38,228 bases of DNA from Cytophagales bacterium (GTDB lineage Bacteria > Bacteroidota > Bacteroidia > Cytophagales > CCMP332), in NCBI GenBank assembly GCA_028282565.1, contig JANQHS010000175.1:1-38228 (forward strand), in the 5' to 3' direction. Shown here in pieces: positions 26,219 to 35,124 of this stretch; the stretch's first letter is position 1, and each line of letters starts with the position of its first letter. Made by a program: the position numbers and the translations under genes. The notes under the pieces are model-generated. The model was not told the DNA's origin and did no database searches. It saw nothing but the letters and a program-made list of their open reading frames with translations.

Positions 26219-26767
26219 ATGGAAGCTGTTGCAAAACTTAAGAATTGTCCAATCTCTCCTCGCAAAATGAGGATGGCCGCCGATTTGGTCAGAGGCGAAA
26301 AGGTCGAGCGGGCTTTGGGCATATTGAAATTTGAGTCCAAGGTTGGGGCAAGCTATCTGGAAAAACTTCTTCTTTCTGCCATCTCGAACTGGCAGAACAA
26401 GAATGAGGATGAAAACGTGGATGGTGCCAACCTTTATGTAAAGACAATTTTTGTTGATCAGGGAAGAACCCTGAAGAGACTGAGACCTGCTCCACAGGGT
26501 AGGGCACACAGGATCAGAAAGAGATCTAATCATGTGACCCTGGTGCTTGATTCTTTGGATGCCATTGCAGAGGCTGCGAAGGTGGAAAAGAAGGAAGAGC
26601 CAAAAGCAGAGGTCAAGGAAAAGCCTAAAGCGAAAGCTACGGGCGAAGAAAAAAAGGAGTCCAAGCCTAAGGCTGCAGCGAAAGCTACTGAAAGCAAGAA
26701 GGCTGGAACGAAAGCCGCTCCTAAAAAGGCTGCTGAGAAAAAGGAAACAACCGAAAAGAAAAAATAG
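26219..26767 (+). CDS. rplV: Large subunit ribosomal protein uL22 with long charged C-terminal tail
   Basis: L22, 182 residues against about 110 usually. The core (residues 1-112) has [20 protein letters not shown], and the tunnel hairpin tip is in [25 protein letters not shown]. From about residue 113 a 70-residue tail rich in Lys, Glu and Ala follows ([20 protein letters not shown] and similar), with no predicted fold. The tail DNA uses the same style of codons as the core and runs without a frameshift to one base before rpsC. L22 lies at the exit tunnel, so the tail could project near emerging chains. Confidence 0.97.
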   Translation: MEAVAKLKNCPISPRKMRMAADLVRGEKVERALGILKFESKVGASYLEKLLLSAISNWQNKNEDENVDGANLYVKTIFVDQGRTLKRLRPAPQGRAHRIRKRSNHVTLVLDSLDAIAEAAKVEKKEEPKAEVKEKPKAKATGEEKKESKPKAAAKATESKKAGTKAAPKKAAEKKETTEKKK

Positions 26768-27484
26768 ATGGGTCAGAAAGCAAACCCCATAGCGTTTAGA
26801 CTTGGTCATGTCAGGGGATGGGAGTCCGCCTGGTATGGAGGAAAGGAATTCTCCAGGAAGCTCGTAGAAGATGAGAGCATCAGGGATTATATCCTTGCGA
26901 GGATCCCTAAAGGCGGAATCGCCAAGATCATTATCGAACGTACCATTAAAAGGATCACCATCACCATACATACCGCAAGACCCGGGGTGGTCATCGGAAA
27001 AGGTGGTGCAGAGGTAGACAACCTGAAGGAAGAGCTCAAGAAGATCACCGGAAAGGATGTTCAGATCAACATCTTCGAGATCAAGCGTCCTGAACTTGAT
27101 GCCAAATTGGTCGGACTGGGAGTGGCTCAGCAGCTTGAAGGAAGGATCTCCTACAGAAGAGCCATGAAGCAGGCCATTGCCAGTTCAATGAGGGTTGGCG
27201 CCCAGGGAATAAAGATCACCGTTTCCGGAAGGTTGGGTGGTGCCGAAATGGCGAGAACCGAAACCTATAAGGAGGGAAGAATTCCACTTCATACGATCAG
27301 GGCTGACATCGATTACGCTGTTTCCGAGGCTCAGACCGTATATGGGACCATCGGTATCAAAGTCTGGATCTTCCATGGTGAGGTTTATGGAAAAAGAGAC
27401 CTGAGCCCAAATGTTGGAATGAACAGCAATCAGGGTGGCCAGAGAGGCGGAAAGAGAGATTCAGGTAGAAAAAGAAGAAGATAA
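26768..27484 (+). CDS. rpsC: Small subunit ribosomal protein uS3
   Basis: S3, 238 residues, forms part of the mRNA entry channel and its helicase activity. It begins [13 protein letters not shown], has the KH domain segment [20 protein letters not shown], and the C-terminal domain with [30 protein letters not shown] and [15 protein letters not shown]. It ends in a short basic Gly/Arg tail. It starts directly at the end of rplV. Confidence 0.99.
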   Translation: MGQKANPIAFRLGHVRGWESAWYGGKEFSRKLVEDESIRDYILARIPKGGIAKIIIERTIKRITITIHTARPGVVIGKGGAEVDNLKEELKKITGKDVQINIFEIKRPELDAKLVGLGVAQQLEGRISYRRAMKQAIASSMRVGAQGIKITVSGRLGGAEMARTETYKEGRIPLHTIRADIDYAVSEAQTVYGTIGIKVWIFHGEVYGKRDLSPNVGMNSNQGGQRGGKRDSGRKRRR

Positions 27485-27495
27485 ATTAGAATAGG

Positions 27496-27927
27496 ATGCT
27501 TCAGCCAAAAAGGACAAAGTTTAGAAAAAAGCAAAAGGGCAGAGTAAGGGGGATGGCCACTCGCGGCTTCCAGATCACCTTTGGAAGCTTTGGATTGAAA
27601 TCCCTTGAGCCAGGTTTTATTACCGCCCGGCAAATTGAAGCAGCAAGGATTGCCATGACCCGTTACCTCAAAAGGGAGGGACAGGTTTGGATCAGGATTT
27701 TCCCTGATAAGCCCATCACCAAAAAGCCCGCTGAGGTGAGGATGGGTAAAGGAAAAGGAGCCCCTGAATATTGGGTAGCTGTGGTGAAGCCAGGAACCAT
27801 CATGTTCGAAGTTGGTGGTGTTTCTATGGAACTGGCAAGAGAAGCGATGAGGTTGGCGGCTCAGAAACTTGGTGTGAAAACCAAATTTATAGTCAGAAGA
27901 GATTACGTAGGAGATGACAAAGTATAA
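27496..27927 (+). CDS. rplP: Large subunit ribosomal protein uL16
   Basis: L16, 143 residues, helps shape the A-site tRNA elbow contact. It begins [16 protein letters not shown] and has [37 protein letters not shown] and the conserved [19 protein letters not shown]. The end overlaps the rpmC start by 14 bases in a different frame. Confidence 0.98.
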   Translation: MLQPKRTKFRKKQKGRVRGMATRGFQITFGSFGLKSLEPGFITARQIEAARIAMTRYLKREGQVWIRIFPDKPITKKPAEVRMGKGKGAPEYWVAVVKPGTIMFEVGGVSMELAREAMRLAAQKLGVKTKFIVRRDYVGDDKV

Positions 27928-28120
27928 GGACATCCAGGCATTGACAGATGAGGAGATCAAGGAAAAGCTTCTCCTCGAGAGTGATATGCTTCGCAAGCTG
28001 AAGTTTTCACATGCGATTTCTCCGATTGAGAACCCAAACAAGATCAGGGAGACCAAAAGGGTGATCGCGCAGCTTAAGACAGAAAAGAGAGTTAGAGAAC
28101 TATCCAACAAGGAATCATAA
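27914..28120 (+). CDS. rpmC: Large subunit ribosomal protein uL29
   Basis: L29, 68 residues, is a two-helix protein at the tunnel exit beside L23. The pattern [23 protein letters not shown] then [22 protein letters not shown] is typical. The ATG at 27914 lies inside the end of rplP (14-base overlap), and its stop shares one base with rpsQ (TAATG), giving tight coupling. Confidence 0.96.
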   Translation: MTKYKDIQALTDEEIKEKLLLESDMLRKLKFSHAISPIENPNKIRETKRVIAQLKTEKRVRELSNKES

Positions 28121-28374
28121 TGGAAAGGAATCTTAGAAAAGAGCGTCAGGGAAAGGTCGTTAGCGACAAGATGGACAAATCCATTGTGGTTGCAGTGGAG
28201 AGAAAGGTGAAGCACCCGATCTACGGGAAATATGTGAAGAAAACCACCAAGCTCAGGGCTCACGACGAAAAGAATGAAAGCCGTACTGGTGACATCGTCA
28301 AATTGATGGAAACCAGACCTCTTAGCAAAACCAAGAGATGGCGTATGATAGAAATTGTTGAAAAAGCAAAATAA
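28120..28374 (+). CDS. rpsQ: Small subunit ribosomal protein uS17
   Basis: S17, 84 residues, is an early 16S-binding OB-fold protein. The conserved strand [30 protein letters not shown] and the second block [29 protein letters not shown] are characteristic. It shares single bases with rpmC upstream and rplN downstream (TAATG at both junctions). Confidence 0.98.
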   Translation: MERNLRKERQGKVVSDKMDKSIVVAVERKVKHPIYGKYVKKTTKLRAHDEKNESRTGDIVKLMETRPLSKTKRWRMIEIVEKAK

Positions 28375-28742
28375 TGGTTCAGCAAGAAAGCAGATTAGAA
28401 GTAGCAGATAACTCAGGAGCCAAAGAGGTCCTTTGCATCCGTGTATTGGGTGGAACAGGAAAAAAATACGCTTCTGTTGGAGACCAGATCGTGGTATCCG
28501 TCAAATCTGCGCTTTCCTCAAGCTCTATGAAAAAAGGTACTGTATCCAGGGCTGTTGTCGTCAGGACCAAGAAGGAAGTAAGAAGGCAAGACGGATCCTA
28601 TATCCGTTTTGAACAAAACGCTGCCGTTCTGATCAACAACCAGAAAGAGCCCAAGGGAACGAGGATCTTCGGACCTGTTGCAAGGGAGCTTAGGGAAAAG
28701 CAATTCATGAAAATCGTATCGCTGGCACCTGAAGTATTGTAA
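28374..28742 (+). CDS. rplN: Large subunit ribosomal protein uL14
   Basis: L14, 122 residues, forms intersubunit bridges and is the contact site of silencing factor RsfS in other bacteria. It begins [29 protein letters not shown] and has the conserved strand [28 protein letters not shown] and the ending [26 protein letters not shown]. Its start overlaps the rpsQ stop by one base. Confidence 0.99.
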   Translation: MVQQESRLEVADNSGAKEVLCIRVLGGTGKKYASVGDQIVVSVKSALSSSSMKKGTVSRAVVVRTKKEVRRQDGSYIRFEQNAAVLINNQKEPKGTRIFGPVARELREKQFMKIVSLAPEVL

Positions 28743-28744
28743 TC

Positions 28745-29083
28745 ATGAAGGGACCTGTAAAAAAAATACATATAAAGAAGGGAGACACCGTTAAAGTGCT
28801 TTCCGGAAACGACAAGGGAAAAACCGGTAGGATCATGGAGGTCGATACCAGGAAGTACCGTGCGATCGTCGAAGGTCTGAATATGGTGACCAAGCACAAT
28901 AAACCTTCGGCTGAAAATCCGAACGGAGGCATTATCCAGACTGAAGCCGGTATCCATATCAGCAATCTTATGGTTGTTGATCCCGCTACCGGTGAGGCGA
29001 CCAGGGTAGGAAGGAAATTGAATGATAAAGGAGTGCTTCAGAGGTACTCCAAGAAAACGGGAGAATTTATTAAAGATGTCTGA
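28745..29083 (+). CDS. rplX: Large subunit ribosomal protein uL24
   Basis: L24, 112 residues, is a primary assembly initiator with a KOW domain. The KOW segment is [44 protein letters not shown], followed by [23 protein letters not shown]. It starts two bases after rplN and overlaps the rplE start by eight bases. Confidence 0.98.
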   Translation: MKGPVKKIHIKKGDTVKVLSGNDKGKTGRIMEVDTRKYRAIVEGLNMVTKHNKPSAENPNGGIIQTEAGIHISNLMVVDPATGEATRVGRKLNDKGVLQRYSKKTGEFIKDV

Positions 29084-29624
29084 GGCAAGGTTAATATCGA
29101 AATATAGGGATGAGATCGTTCCTGCCTTGATGGAGAAGTTTAACTATTCATCTGTAATGCAGGTGCCCAAGATCGAGAAGATCGCGATCAACAAAGGGAT
29201 CGGTGCTGCGGTTTCAGACAAGAAGCTTATCGAAGCTGGCATTTCAGAGATGACGACCATCACCGGCCAGAAAGCTGTGTCAGTAAAAGCAAAAAAGGCG
29301 GTTTCCAATTTCAAACTGAGAGAAGGAATGGAGATCGGTGCAAAGGTGACATTGAGGGGCAAGAGGATGTACGAATTTATGGACCGTCTGATGACCGTTT
29401 CCCTTCCCAGGGTTCGTGACTTCAGGGGAATCAGTCCTAAAGCGTTTGATGGAAGAGGAAATTATACCCTTGGTGTAAAAGAGCAGATCATTTTCCCTGA
29501 GATCTCGATTGATCAGGTCAACAGGATCTCGGGAATGGATATCACATTCGTGACATCTGCGAAGACCGATGAAGAAGGATTTGAACTTTTAAAGGCATTC
29601 GGAATGCCGTTTAAAAACAATTGA
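29076..29624 (+). CDS. rplE: Large subunit ribosomal protein uL5
   Basis: L5, 182 residues, binds 5S rRNA and contacts P-site tRNA. The ORF track extends upstream to 29022 inside rplX. The ATG at 29076 ([19 protein letters not shown]) gives the normal length and overlaps rplX by eight bases. Conserved blocks are [78 protein letters not shown] and [14 protein letters not shown]. Confidence 0.98.
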   Translation: MSEARLISKYRDEIVPALMEKFNYSSVMQVPKIEKIAINKGIGAAVSDKKLIEAGISEMTTITGQKAVSVKAKKAVSNFKLREGMEIGAKVTLRGKRMYEFMDRLMTVSLPRVRDFRGISPKAFDGRGNYTLGVKEQIIFPEISIDQVNRISGMDITFVTSAKTDEEGFELLKAFGMPFKNN

Positions 29625-29627
29625 TTC

Positions 29628-29897
29628 ATGGCTAGAAAATCAATTATAGCAAGAGAAAAAAAGAGAGAAAGGCTGGTTCAGAAATATGCCGACAAGAGAG
29701 CTGCTTTGAAAGAGGCCGGCGATTGGGTTGGATTGGACAAGCTTCCCAGGAACTCCAGTAAGGTAAGACTTCATAACCGTTGCATGCTTACCGGAAGACC
29801 AAAGGGATATATGAGAAAATTTGGCATCTCTAGGGTGACCTTTAGGGAAATGGCCGCCGGGGGTAAGATTCCGGGAGTGACCAAGGCGAGTTGGTAA
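29628..29897 (+). CDS. rpsN: Small subunit ribosomal protein uS14 (zinc-independent form)
   Basis: S14, 89 residues, sits in the 30S head. This is the longer form lacking the CxxC...CxxC zinc ribbon: the usual region reads [20 protein letters not shown] with a single cysteine. It starts [24 protein letters not shown] and ends [23 protein letters not shown]. It follows rplE by three bases. A 68-base gap with a promoter-like sequence and hairpin separates it from rpsH. Confidence 0.98.
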   Translation: MARKSIIAREKKRERLVQKYADKRAALKEAGDWVGLDKLPRNSSKVRLHNRCMLTGRPKGYMRKFGISRVTFREMAAGGKIPGVTKASW

Positions 29898-29923
29898 GGG
29901 TCGTAAAAAAATTTGTAATTTTG
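29891..29923 (+). promoter_or_regulatory. Probable internal promoter P5 between rpsN and rpsH
   Basis: TAATTTTG (29916-29923) matches the -7 box exactly. The nearest TTG (29891-29893, inside the end of rpsN) is 22 bases upstream, slightly long. The continuation GCGCCTCG resembles the other promoters here. It lies in the only gap over 60 bases within the S10-spc-alpha cluster. Confidence 0.55.
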
Positions 29924-29925
29924 CG

Positions 29926-29942
29926 CCTCGAAATTTTTGAGG
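29926..29942 (+). promoter_or_regulatory. Hairpin between rpsN and rpsH, like the rpsL leader hairpin
   Basis: CCTCGAA pairs with TTTGAGG-type sequence (CCTCGAAATTTTTGAGG, seven pairs including one G-T). The order box-GC-(C/T)CC-AAATTTTTG-GGGG is shared with the rpsL leader at 20083. GGCTTTGTTTTTT follows, so a weak terminator role for upstream transcripts is also possible. Confidence 0.5.
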
Positions 29943-29965
29943 GGCTTTGTTTTTTATAAGATAAT

Positions 29966-30355
29966 ATGGATTCACTGGGCGATTTTTTAACGAGGATAAG
30001 AAATTCGGTTGGAGCTAACCAGAGGCTTCTGGAAGTTCCTTCATCCAGAACAAAAAAGGAGATTACCAAGCTCCTTTTTGACAAGGGTTATATCCAGAAC
30101 TACAAGTTTGAGGATGAAGGATTTGGCAAGATCAAAATTGCCCTGAAATACAACCCATCGAATAAGAAATCCGCGATCACTGAGATCAAAAGGGTTTCCA
30201 CACCGGGTTTGAGGAGGTATTGTGGTGCCGATGAGATCCCAAGGGTATTGAATGGATTGGGAATTGCCATCCTTTCAACATCCAAGGGGATCATGACAGA
30301 TAAGGAAGCAAGAAAAGAACATGTTGGAGGAGAGATCCTCTTTACAGTCCATTAA
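29966..30355 (+). CDS. rpsH: Small subunit ribosomal protein uS8
   Basis: S8, 129 residues, is a central-domain 16S-binding protein that represses the spc operon in other bacteria. It starts MDSLGDFLTRIRNSVGANQRLLEVPSSRTKKEI and has the C-terminal signature GLGIAILSTSKGIMTDKEARKEHVGGEILFTVH. The preceding gap carries a promoter-like element and hairpin, so rpsH may also begin a separate transcript. Confidence 0.98.
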   Translation: MDSLGDFLTRIRNSVGANQRLLEVPSSRTKKEITKLLFDKGYIQNYKFEDEGFGKIKIALKYNPSNKKSAITEIKRVSTPGLRRYCGADEIPRVLNGLGIAILSTSKGIMTDKEARKEHVGGEILFTVH

Positions 30356-30364
30356 TAGAAAAGA

Positions 30365-30916
30365 ATGTCAAGGATAGGATTAAAACCAATTGATTGTCCT
30401 GAAGGTGTTGAGATCAACATCTCGGATTCATTGGTAAGCGTAAAAGGCCCAAAGGGTGAGTTGTCCCAGGAGATCGATCCGAATATTTCCGTGAAGTTGG
30501 AGGACGGGGTGATCAATCTTAGCAGGGCTTCGGAGCTTAAGGATCACAAATCAAAGCATGGATTGTACCGCTCGTTGATCAGCAATATGATCGAAGGTGT
30601 ATCCCAGGGATATAAGAAGGAATTGGAATTGATCGGTGTTGGATACAGGGCACAGGTACAGGGCAGTGTGATTGACTTTACCTTGGGGTATAGCCACCAC
30701 ATCATGTTCAAAATGCCTGCTGAAGTTAAGGCGACCGTTCTCGCTGAAAAAGGAAAGAATCCTATCCTTACTCTTGAAAGCTATGACAAGCAATTGTTGG
30801 GACAGGTTGCTGCAAAGGTCAAATCTTTAAGAAAGATCGAACCTTACAAAGGCAAGGGTATCAAGTTTGTTGGTGAGCAGATTCGCAGGAAAGCTGGAAA
30901 AGCTGCAGCTAAATAA
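30365..30916 (+). CDS. rplF: Large subunit ribosomal protein uL6
   Basis: L6, 183 residues, lies near the factor-binding site and sarcin-ricin loop. Two related domains are visible: the first begins MSRIGLKPIDCPEGVEINIS, and the second has YKKELELIGVGYRAQVQGSVIDFTLGYSHHI. The C-terminal RKIEPYKGKGIKFVGEQIRRKAGKAA is diagnostic. It follows rpsH by nine bases. Confidence 0.98.
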   Translation: MSRIGLKPIDCPEGVEINISDSLVSVKGPKGELSQEIDPNISVKLEDGVINLSRASELKDHKSKHGLYRSLISNMIEGVSQGYKKELELIGVGYRAQVQGSVIDFTLGYSHHIMFKMPAEVKATVLAEKGKNPILTLESYDKQLLGQVAAKVKSLRKIEPYKGKGIKFVGEQIRRKAGKAAAK

Positions 30917-30923
30917 TAATTGA

Positions 30924-31271
30924 ATGGGAGCTTTAACAAAATCAGAAAGAAGGACTAAGATCAAAAGGGGAATCCGTAAGAGGGTCTTTGGTACGCCTGA
31001 AAAACCTAGGTTAACTGTTTTCAGGAGCAACAAGAAGATCTATGCTCAGTTGATCGATGATGTCAACGGAACCACCCTGGCTTCTACTTTCTCAAGTGGT
31101 ACGGAAAAGGGAAACAAGTCCGAAGCTTCAAAGGCTGTGGGTATGGAATTGGCGAAAGCTGCCAAGGAAAAAGGTATTGAAGCTGTCGTCTTCGACAGAA
31201 ATGGTTATTTATATCACGGTAGGGTTGCTGCTTTGGCTGAAGGAGCAAGAGAAGGAGGATTAAAATTTTAA
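30924..31271 (+). CDS. rplR: Large subunit ribosomal protein uL18
   Basis: L18, 115 residues, binds 5S rRNA with L5. The basic N-terminus [39 protein letters not shown] and the C-terminal [28 protein letters not shown] are characteristic. It begins seven bases after rplF, and rpsE follows after four. Confidence 0.98.
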   Translation: MGALTKSERRTKIKRGIRKRVFGTPEKPRLTVFRSNKKIYAQLIDDVNGTTLASTFSSGTEKGNKSEASKAVGMELAKAAKEKGIEAVVFDRNGYLYHGRVAALAEGAREGGLKF

Positions 31272-31275
31272 TTCG

Positions 31276-31794
31276 ATGGTAAGCACGAATATCAAAGCGG
31301 TAAGAGCAAGCGAGATCGACCTTTCGGAAAAGGTTGTAGCGATCAACCGTGTTGCAAAAGTTGTAAAGGGTGGTCGAAGGTTTAGCTTTTCTGCCCTGGT
31401 TGTAGTAGGTGATGGAAATGGTGTTGTTGGATTTGGTTTGGGAAAAGCCAATGAGGTCACCAATGCAATCGCTAAAGGTATCGATGACGCCAAAAAGAAC
31501 CTGATCAAGGTTCCTGTTTTTAAGGGTACCATCCCTCATGAAATGGAAACCAGGTACGATGGTGGGCATGTATTCATGAAGCCGGCTGCACCGGGAACCG
31601 GAGTAATTGCCGGTGGTGCGATGAGGGCTGTTCTTGAAAGCGCCGGTGTGCACGACGTATTGGCAAAGTCCAAAGGGTCATCAAACCCGCATAATGTGGT
31701 TAAGGCGACCATCCAGGCATTGGAGTTGATGAGAGATCCGTATACCATCGCTCAGGAAAGAGGTATTTCACTTGAAGAAGTATTCAACGGTTAG
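31276..31794 (+). CDS. rpsE: Small subunit ribosomal protein uS5
   Basis: S5, 172 residues, forms part of the mRNA entry pore and affects accuracy. The dsRNA-binding-like N-terminal domain has [44 protein letters not shown]. The C-terminal domain has [41 protein letters not shown]. It is followed two bases later by rpmD. Confidence 0.99.
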   Translation: MVSTNIKAVRASEIDLSEKVVAINRVAKVVKGGRRFSFSALVVVGDGNGVVGFGLGKANEVTNAIAKGIDDAKKNLIKVPVFKGTIPHEMETRYDGGHVFMKPAAPGTGVIAGGAMRAVLESAGVHDVLAKSKGSSNPHNVVKATIQALELMRDPYTIAQERGISLEEVFNG

Positions 31795-31796
31795 TC

Positions 31797-31976
31797 ATGG
31801 CGAAGATTCAGATCACACAAATCCGGAGCGCGATCAACAGGCCTAAAAACCAAAAGCTGACCATTAAGGCTTTGGGACTGGGTAAGATCAATAAAACGGT
31901 TGAAAAAGAAGCCAATCCAGCAATTGAGGGTATGGTAAGGACCGTTAGTCATTTGGTTGAAGTAAAAGAACTATAA
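31797..31976 (+). CDS. rpmD: Large subunit ribosomal protein uL30
   Basis: This gene is missing from the ORF track because it encodes only 59 residues. It starts at ATG 31797 ([20 protein letters not shown]) and continues with [20 protein letters not shown] before a stop at 31974-31976. The [23 protein letters not shown] pattern is the L30 signature. It lies exactly where L30 is expected, between rpsE and rplO, with two bases on each side. Confidence 0.96.
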   Translation: MAKIQITQIRSAINRPKNQKLTIKALGLGKINKTVEKEANPAIEGMVRTVSHLVEVKEL

Positions 31977-31978
31977 GC

Positions 31979-32662
31979 ATGGAGTTGCACAATTTAAAAC
32001 CGGCACAGGGCGCCACTAAAAAATCCAAAAGGATAGGACGTGGTCAAGGTTCAGGATATGGAGGCACCTCCACCAAAGGACATAAGGGAGCTCAATCAAG
32101 GTCCGGATATTCCAAGAAGATCGGACATGAGGGTGGTCAGCAACCACTTCAAAGAAGAGTTCCAAAGTTTGGTTTCAAGAATCCTTTCAGGGTTGAATAC
32201 CAGGCAATCAACCTTGGAAAGATAGAAGAGGTCGCCAAGGAGAAAAAGATCAAGGCTTTTGATCAAAAGGTTTTTGTTGAATTGGGGCTTGCCCATAAAA
32301 ACGACAACATCAAGGTTCTGGCCGACGGTGAATTGACTCAAAAACTGGATATCACCGCCCATAAGTTTTCGAAGAAGGCTGTGGAGATGATCGAAAAGGC
32401 TGGCGGAAAAGCTACGGCTTTGAATGGAGCTTCCGAGGAAGTTGTAGAGGAGAAGAAACCCGCAAAGAAGGCAGCACCCAAGGCAAAAACCGAAGAGGTA
32501 AAAGAAACGACTCCTGCTGAACCCGCTGCGGCGGACAAGGAGTCAAAAGCTGAAACCAAGGCAACGGAAGCCAAGAAAGAAGAGCCAAAAGCGGAGGCCA
32601 AAAAAGAAGAGTCTGAAAACAAAACTGAAGAATCGGACAAAAAAGACGGAGATACTGAATGA
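31979..32662 (+). CDS. rplO: Large subunit ribosomal protein uL15 with long charged C-terminal tail
   Basis: L15, 227 residues against about 145-150 usually. The core (about 1-149) has MELHNLKPAQGATKKSKRIGRGQGSGYGGTSTKGHKGAQ and FGFKNPFRVEYQAINLGKI. The tail (about 150-227) is Ala/Lys/Glu-rich (EEKKPAKKAAPKAKTEEVKE and further). It includes PAEPAAADKE, encoded by a 28-base unit also found in rplQ. No frameshift is seen. The stop overlaps the secY start as ATGA, so the tail is translated through to the junction. Confidence 0.97.
   Translation: MELHNLKPAQGATKKSKRIGRGQGSGYGGTSTKGHKGAQSRSGYSKKIGHEGGQQPLQRRVPKFGFKNPFRVEYQAINLGKIEEVAKEKKIKAFDQKVFVELGLAHKNDNIKVLADGELTQKLDITAHKFSKKAVEMIEKAGGKATALNGASEEVVEEKKPAKKAAPKAKTEEVKETTPAEPAAADKESKAETKATEAKKEEPKAEAKKEESENKTEESDKKDGDTE
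32513..32540 (+). repeat. 28-base GC-rich unit in the rplO tail (same family as rplQ units)
   Basis: The unit cctgctgaacccgctgcggcggacaagg encodes PAEPAAADK(E) in frame and closely matches the unit at 37404-37431 in rplQ (gcttctgctgaaccggcggcggacaagg). Both occur in the same codon phase. Confidence 0.6.
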
Positions 32663-33981
32663 AACGCTTCTTTGAAACCATAAAGCACATTTACTCCATC
32701 GAGGAACTGAGGAACAGGATCCTGAATACCCTTGGGTATTTGGCCATCTTCCGCTTGGGTTCTTTCATCGTCCTGCCCGGGATCGATGCAAGCAAGCTGA
32801 CCGGTGAGGCTACAGGGATTTTCGGTCTTCTGGATACTTTCCTGGGAGGATCATTCTCCAGGGCCAGTATTTTTGGATTGGGGATCATGCCATACATCTC
32901 GGCATCGATCGTGATCCAGCTGTTGACTGTAGCGGTTCCTTATTTCCAAAAACTTCAAAAAGAAGGTGAATCCGGAAGAAGGAAGATCAATCAGCTTACC
33001 CGTCTGTTGACCATTGCGATTACGCTTTTCCAATCAATTGGATATGTATCGGCGACTATTCCGGCGGAGGCAATTCTTGTGGATCAGGCGTTTTTCACCT
33101 TCTCATCGATGATATTGCTGACCGCAGGTACAATATTTACCATGTGGTTGGGAGAAAAGATCACCGAAAAGGGGATCGGCAACGGAATCTCCATGCTGAT
33201 CATGATCGGCATTATTTCAAGGCTTCCTGCTGCATTGTTCGTTGAGATCGATCTGAAAGGTATGGGCGGAGCATTGTTGATCATCCTTGAGCTTCTAGCC
33301 CTTTTCGCGGTTGTGATGGGTACCGTGATGCTCACACAGGCGACCAGGAAAATTCCTGTTCAATATGCAAAGCAGGTCATGGGAAGCAGGGTCTATGGCG
33401 GTCAGCGCCAATTCATTCCTTTGAAAGTGAATTCGGCCGGTGTAATGCCGATCATTTTTGCTCAGTCATTGATGTTCCTTCCGGCTATGATCGCTCAGTT
33501 CTGGGCTGAAAGTGCCGATAGTGATATTGCCAACTATATCGGAACTACCTTTTCCGACTTCTATTCTTGGCAATATAACCTGGTATTTGGGTTGCTGATC
33601 GTTGTCTTTACATTTTTCTATACTGCGATCACGGTCAATCCTTCACAGATTGCCGATGACCTGAAGCGAAACGGAGGGTTCATTCCCGGGATCAAACCTG
33701 GTCGTGATACTTCCAATTTTATTGACAATATTTTGACGAGGGTTACCTTACCTGGATCTTTATTCTTGGCTATTGTCGCCGTACTTCCTGCCTTTGCAGG
33801 TGCAGCGGGTGTGAGCTCCGAATTTGCCCAGTTTTATGGTGGTACCTCATTGCTGATCATGGTGGGTGTGATTTTGGACACACTTCAGCAGATCGAAAGT
33901 TACCTTCTGATGAGACATTATGAAGGTATGATGAAATCCGGAAAGCTTAAGGGAAGAACTCAAAACGTGGCTGTTGCATAA
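32659..33981 (+). CDS. secY: Preprotein translocase subunit SecY
   Basis: SecY, 440 residues, is the pore of the Sec channel in the inner membrane, with about ten hydrophobic segments. Conserved features are the start [38 protein letters not shown], the plug region [31 protein letters not shown], the loop [23 protein letters not shown], and the SecA-contact loop [22 protein letters not shown]. The start overlaps rplO by four bases. The stop overlaps infA by one base, with no map gene between. Confidence 0.98.
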   Translation: MKRFFETIKHIYSIEELRNRILNTLGYLAIFRLGSFIVLPGIDASKLTGEATGIFGLLDTFLGGSFSRASIFGLGIMPYISASIVIQLLTVAVPYFQKLQKEGESGRRKINQLTRLLTIAITLFQSIGYVSATIPAEAILVDQAFFTFSSMILLTAGTIFTMWLGEKITEKGIGNGISMLIMIGIISRLPAALFVEIDLKGMGGALLIILELLALFAVVMGTVMLTQATRKIPVQYAKQVMGSRVYGGQRQFIPLKVNSAGVMPIIFAQSLMFLPAMIAQFWAESADSDIANYIGTTFSDFYSWQYNLVFGLLIVVFTFFYTAITVNPSQIADDLKRNGGFIPGIKPGRDTSNFIDNILTRVTLPGSLFLAIVAVLPAFAGAAGVSSEFAQFYGGTSLLIMVGVILDTLQQIESYLLMRHYEGMMKSGKLKGRTQNVAVA

Positions 33982-34199
33982 TGGCTAAGCAGGCTTCCAT
34001 AGAGCAAGATGGCACCATAGTAGAGGCATTGTCCAACGCTATGTTCAAGGTGGAATTGGAAAATGGCCACCAGGTGGTTGCTCATATTTCAGGGAAGATG
34101 AGAATGAATTACATCAAGATCCTTCCCGGAGATAAGGTAAAACTTGAAATGTCTCCCTACGATTTGACGAAGGGGAGAATAGTTTTTAGATATAAATAA
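33981..34199 (+). CDS. infA: Translation initiation factor IF-1
   Basis: IF-1, exactly 72 residues, is an OB-fold protein that binds the 30S A site during initiation. The sequence [67 protein letters not shown] is standard. The ATG shares a base with the secY stop (TAATG). rpmJ follows after nine bases. Confidence 0.98.
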   Translation: MAKQASIEQDGTIVEALSNAMFKVELENGHQVVAHISGKMRMNYIKILPGDKVKLEMSPYDLTKGRIVFRYK

Positions 34200-34208
34200 A
34201 AAGGACTG

Positions 34209-34325
34209 ATGAAAGTTAGAGCATCGGTAAAGAAAAGAAGCGCGGATTGCAAGATCGTAAAACGCAAAGGCCGCGTGTACGTGATTAATAAAAAGAACCC
34301 TCGGTTTAAACAAAGACAAGGATAA
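34209..34325 (+). CDS. rpmJ: Large subunit ribosomal protein bL36 (zinc ligands lost)
   Basis: This 38-residue protein is too short for the ORF track. It starts at ATG 34209 as [20 protein letters not shown] and ends [12 protein letters not shown]. The usual CxxC...C...H zinc ligands are reduced to a single cysteine: the CDKC position reads SADC, and the later Cys and His positions read Asn and Phe. It is therefore the zinc-independent form. It lies between infA and rpsM, the expected location. Confidence 0.96.
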   Translation: MKVRASVKKRSADCKIVKRKGRVYVINKKNPRFKQRQG

Positions 34326-34327
34326 TT

Positions 34328-34705
34328 ATGGCAAGGATCCAAGGTGTCGATATTCCTGATGACAAAAGAAGCGTGGTTAGCCTGACCTATATCTATGGTA
34401 TTGGCTCAACCTCAGCAAAGGAAATTTTAGATAAAGCAGGTGTTGATCCTAACAAAAGGGTTAAGGATTGGACCGATGATGAAGCAACTTCCGTCAGGAA
34501 CGTTATTCGTGAAGAGTACAAGATCGAAGGTGAATTGAAATCCGAAGTCCAACTTCATATCAAGAGGTTGATGGATATCGGAAGTTATCGAGGGTTAAGG
34601 CATAGGAAAGGTCTCCCGGTTAGGGGACAAAAGACCAAAAACAATTGCCGCACAAGGAAAGGAAAGAGAAAGACAGTTGCCAACAAGAAGAAAGCTGTTA
34701 AATAA
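34328..34705 (+). CDS. rpsM: Small subunit ribosomal protein uS13
   Basis: S13, 125 residues, is a 30S head protein contacting L5 and P-site tRNA. It starts [34 protein letters not shown] and has [35 protein letters not shown], with a short basic C-terminal tail. It begins two bases after rpmJ and precedes rpsK by eight bases. Confidence 0.99.
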   Translation: MARIQGVDIPDDKRSVVSLTYIYGIGSTSAKEILDKAGVDPNKRVKDWTDDEATSVRNVIREEYKIEGELKSEVQLHIKRLMDIGSYRGLRHRKGLPVRGQKTKNNCRTRKGKRKTVANKKKAVK

Positions 34706-34713
34706 TAATTGAG

Positions 34714-35106
34714 ATGGCAGAGGCTAAAAAAGAAAGGACTAAAAAGAGAAATGTAGTTGTTGAATCCAATGGCCAGATTCATATCAAGGCTTCTTTCAAC
34801 AACATCATCATTTCTATTACCAACAACGCAGGTCAGGTGATCTCCTGGTCTTCAGCTGGTAAAATGGGATTCAGGGGTTCTAAGAAGAACACCCCTTATG
34901 CAGCCCAGGTTGCTGCTACCGATTGTTCCAAGAAAGCTTTTGAAGCAGGCCTTAGAAAGGCTGAGGTTTTCGTAAAGGGACCAGGAGCGGGAAGGGAATC
35001 TGCTATCCGTACCATCCAGAACAACGGGATTGAAGTAACAACCATCAAGGATGTGACTCCATTGCCGCATAATGGATGCAGGCCACCAAAAAGAAGAAGA
35101 GTTTAA
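34714..35106 (+). CDS. rpsK: Small subunit ribosomal protein uS11
   Basis: S11, 130 residues, lies on the 30S platform beside the mRNA exit. Conserved blocks are [70 protein letters not shown] and the C-terminal [18 protein letters not shown]. It sits between rpsM and rpsD in the alpha-operon order. Confidence 0.99.
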   Translation: MAEAKKERTKKRNVVVESNGQIHIKASFNNIIISITNNAGQVISWSSAGKMGFRGSKKNTPYAAQVAATDCSKKAFEAGLRKAEVFVKGPGAGRESAIRTIQNNGIEVTTIKDVTPLPHNGCRPPKRRRV

Positions 35107-35124
35107 TAAAGGAATAGGAATTCA

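Noticed and set aside
26213-26971. 252-residue minus-strand ORF over rplV/rpsC
   Set aside because: Phe/Leu/Ser-rich translation is the reverse complement of the Lys/Glu-rich tail; no domain is visible.
27430-28263. 277-residue minus-strand ORF over rplP/rpmC/rpsQ
   Set aside because: Antisense shadow of three certain ribosomal genes.
29022-29075. Upstream start of rplE inside rplX
   Set aside because: The extension is translated from rplX coding sequence in another frame; ATG 29076 gives the normal L5 start.
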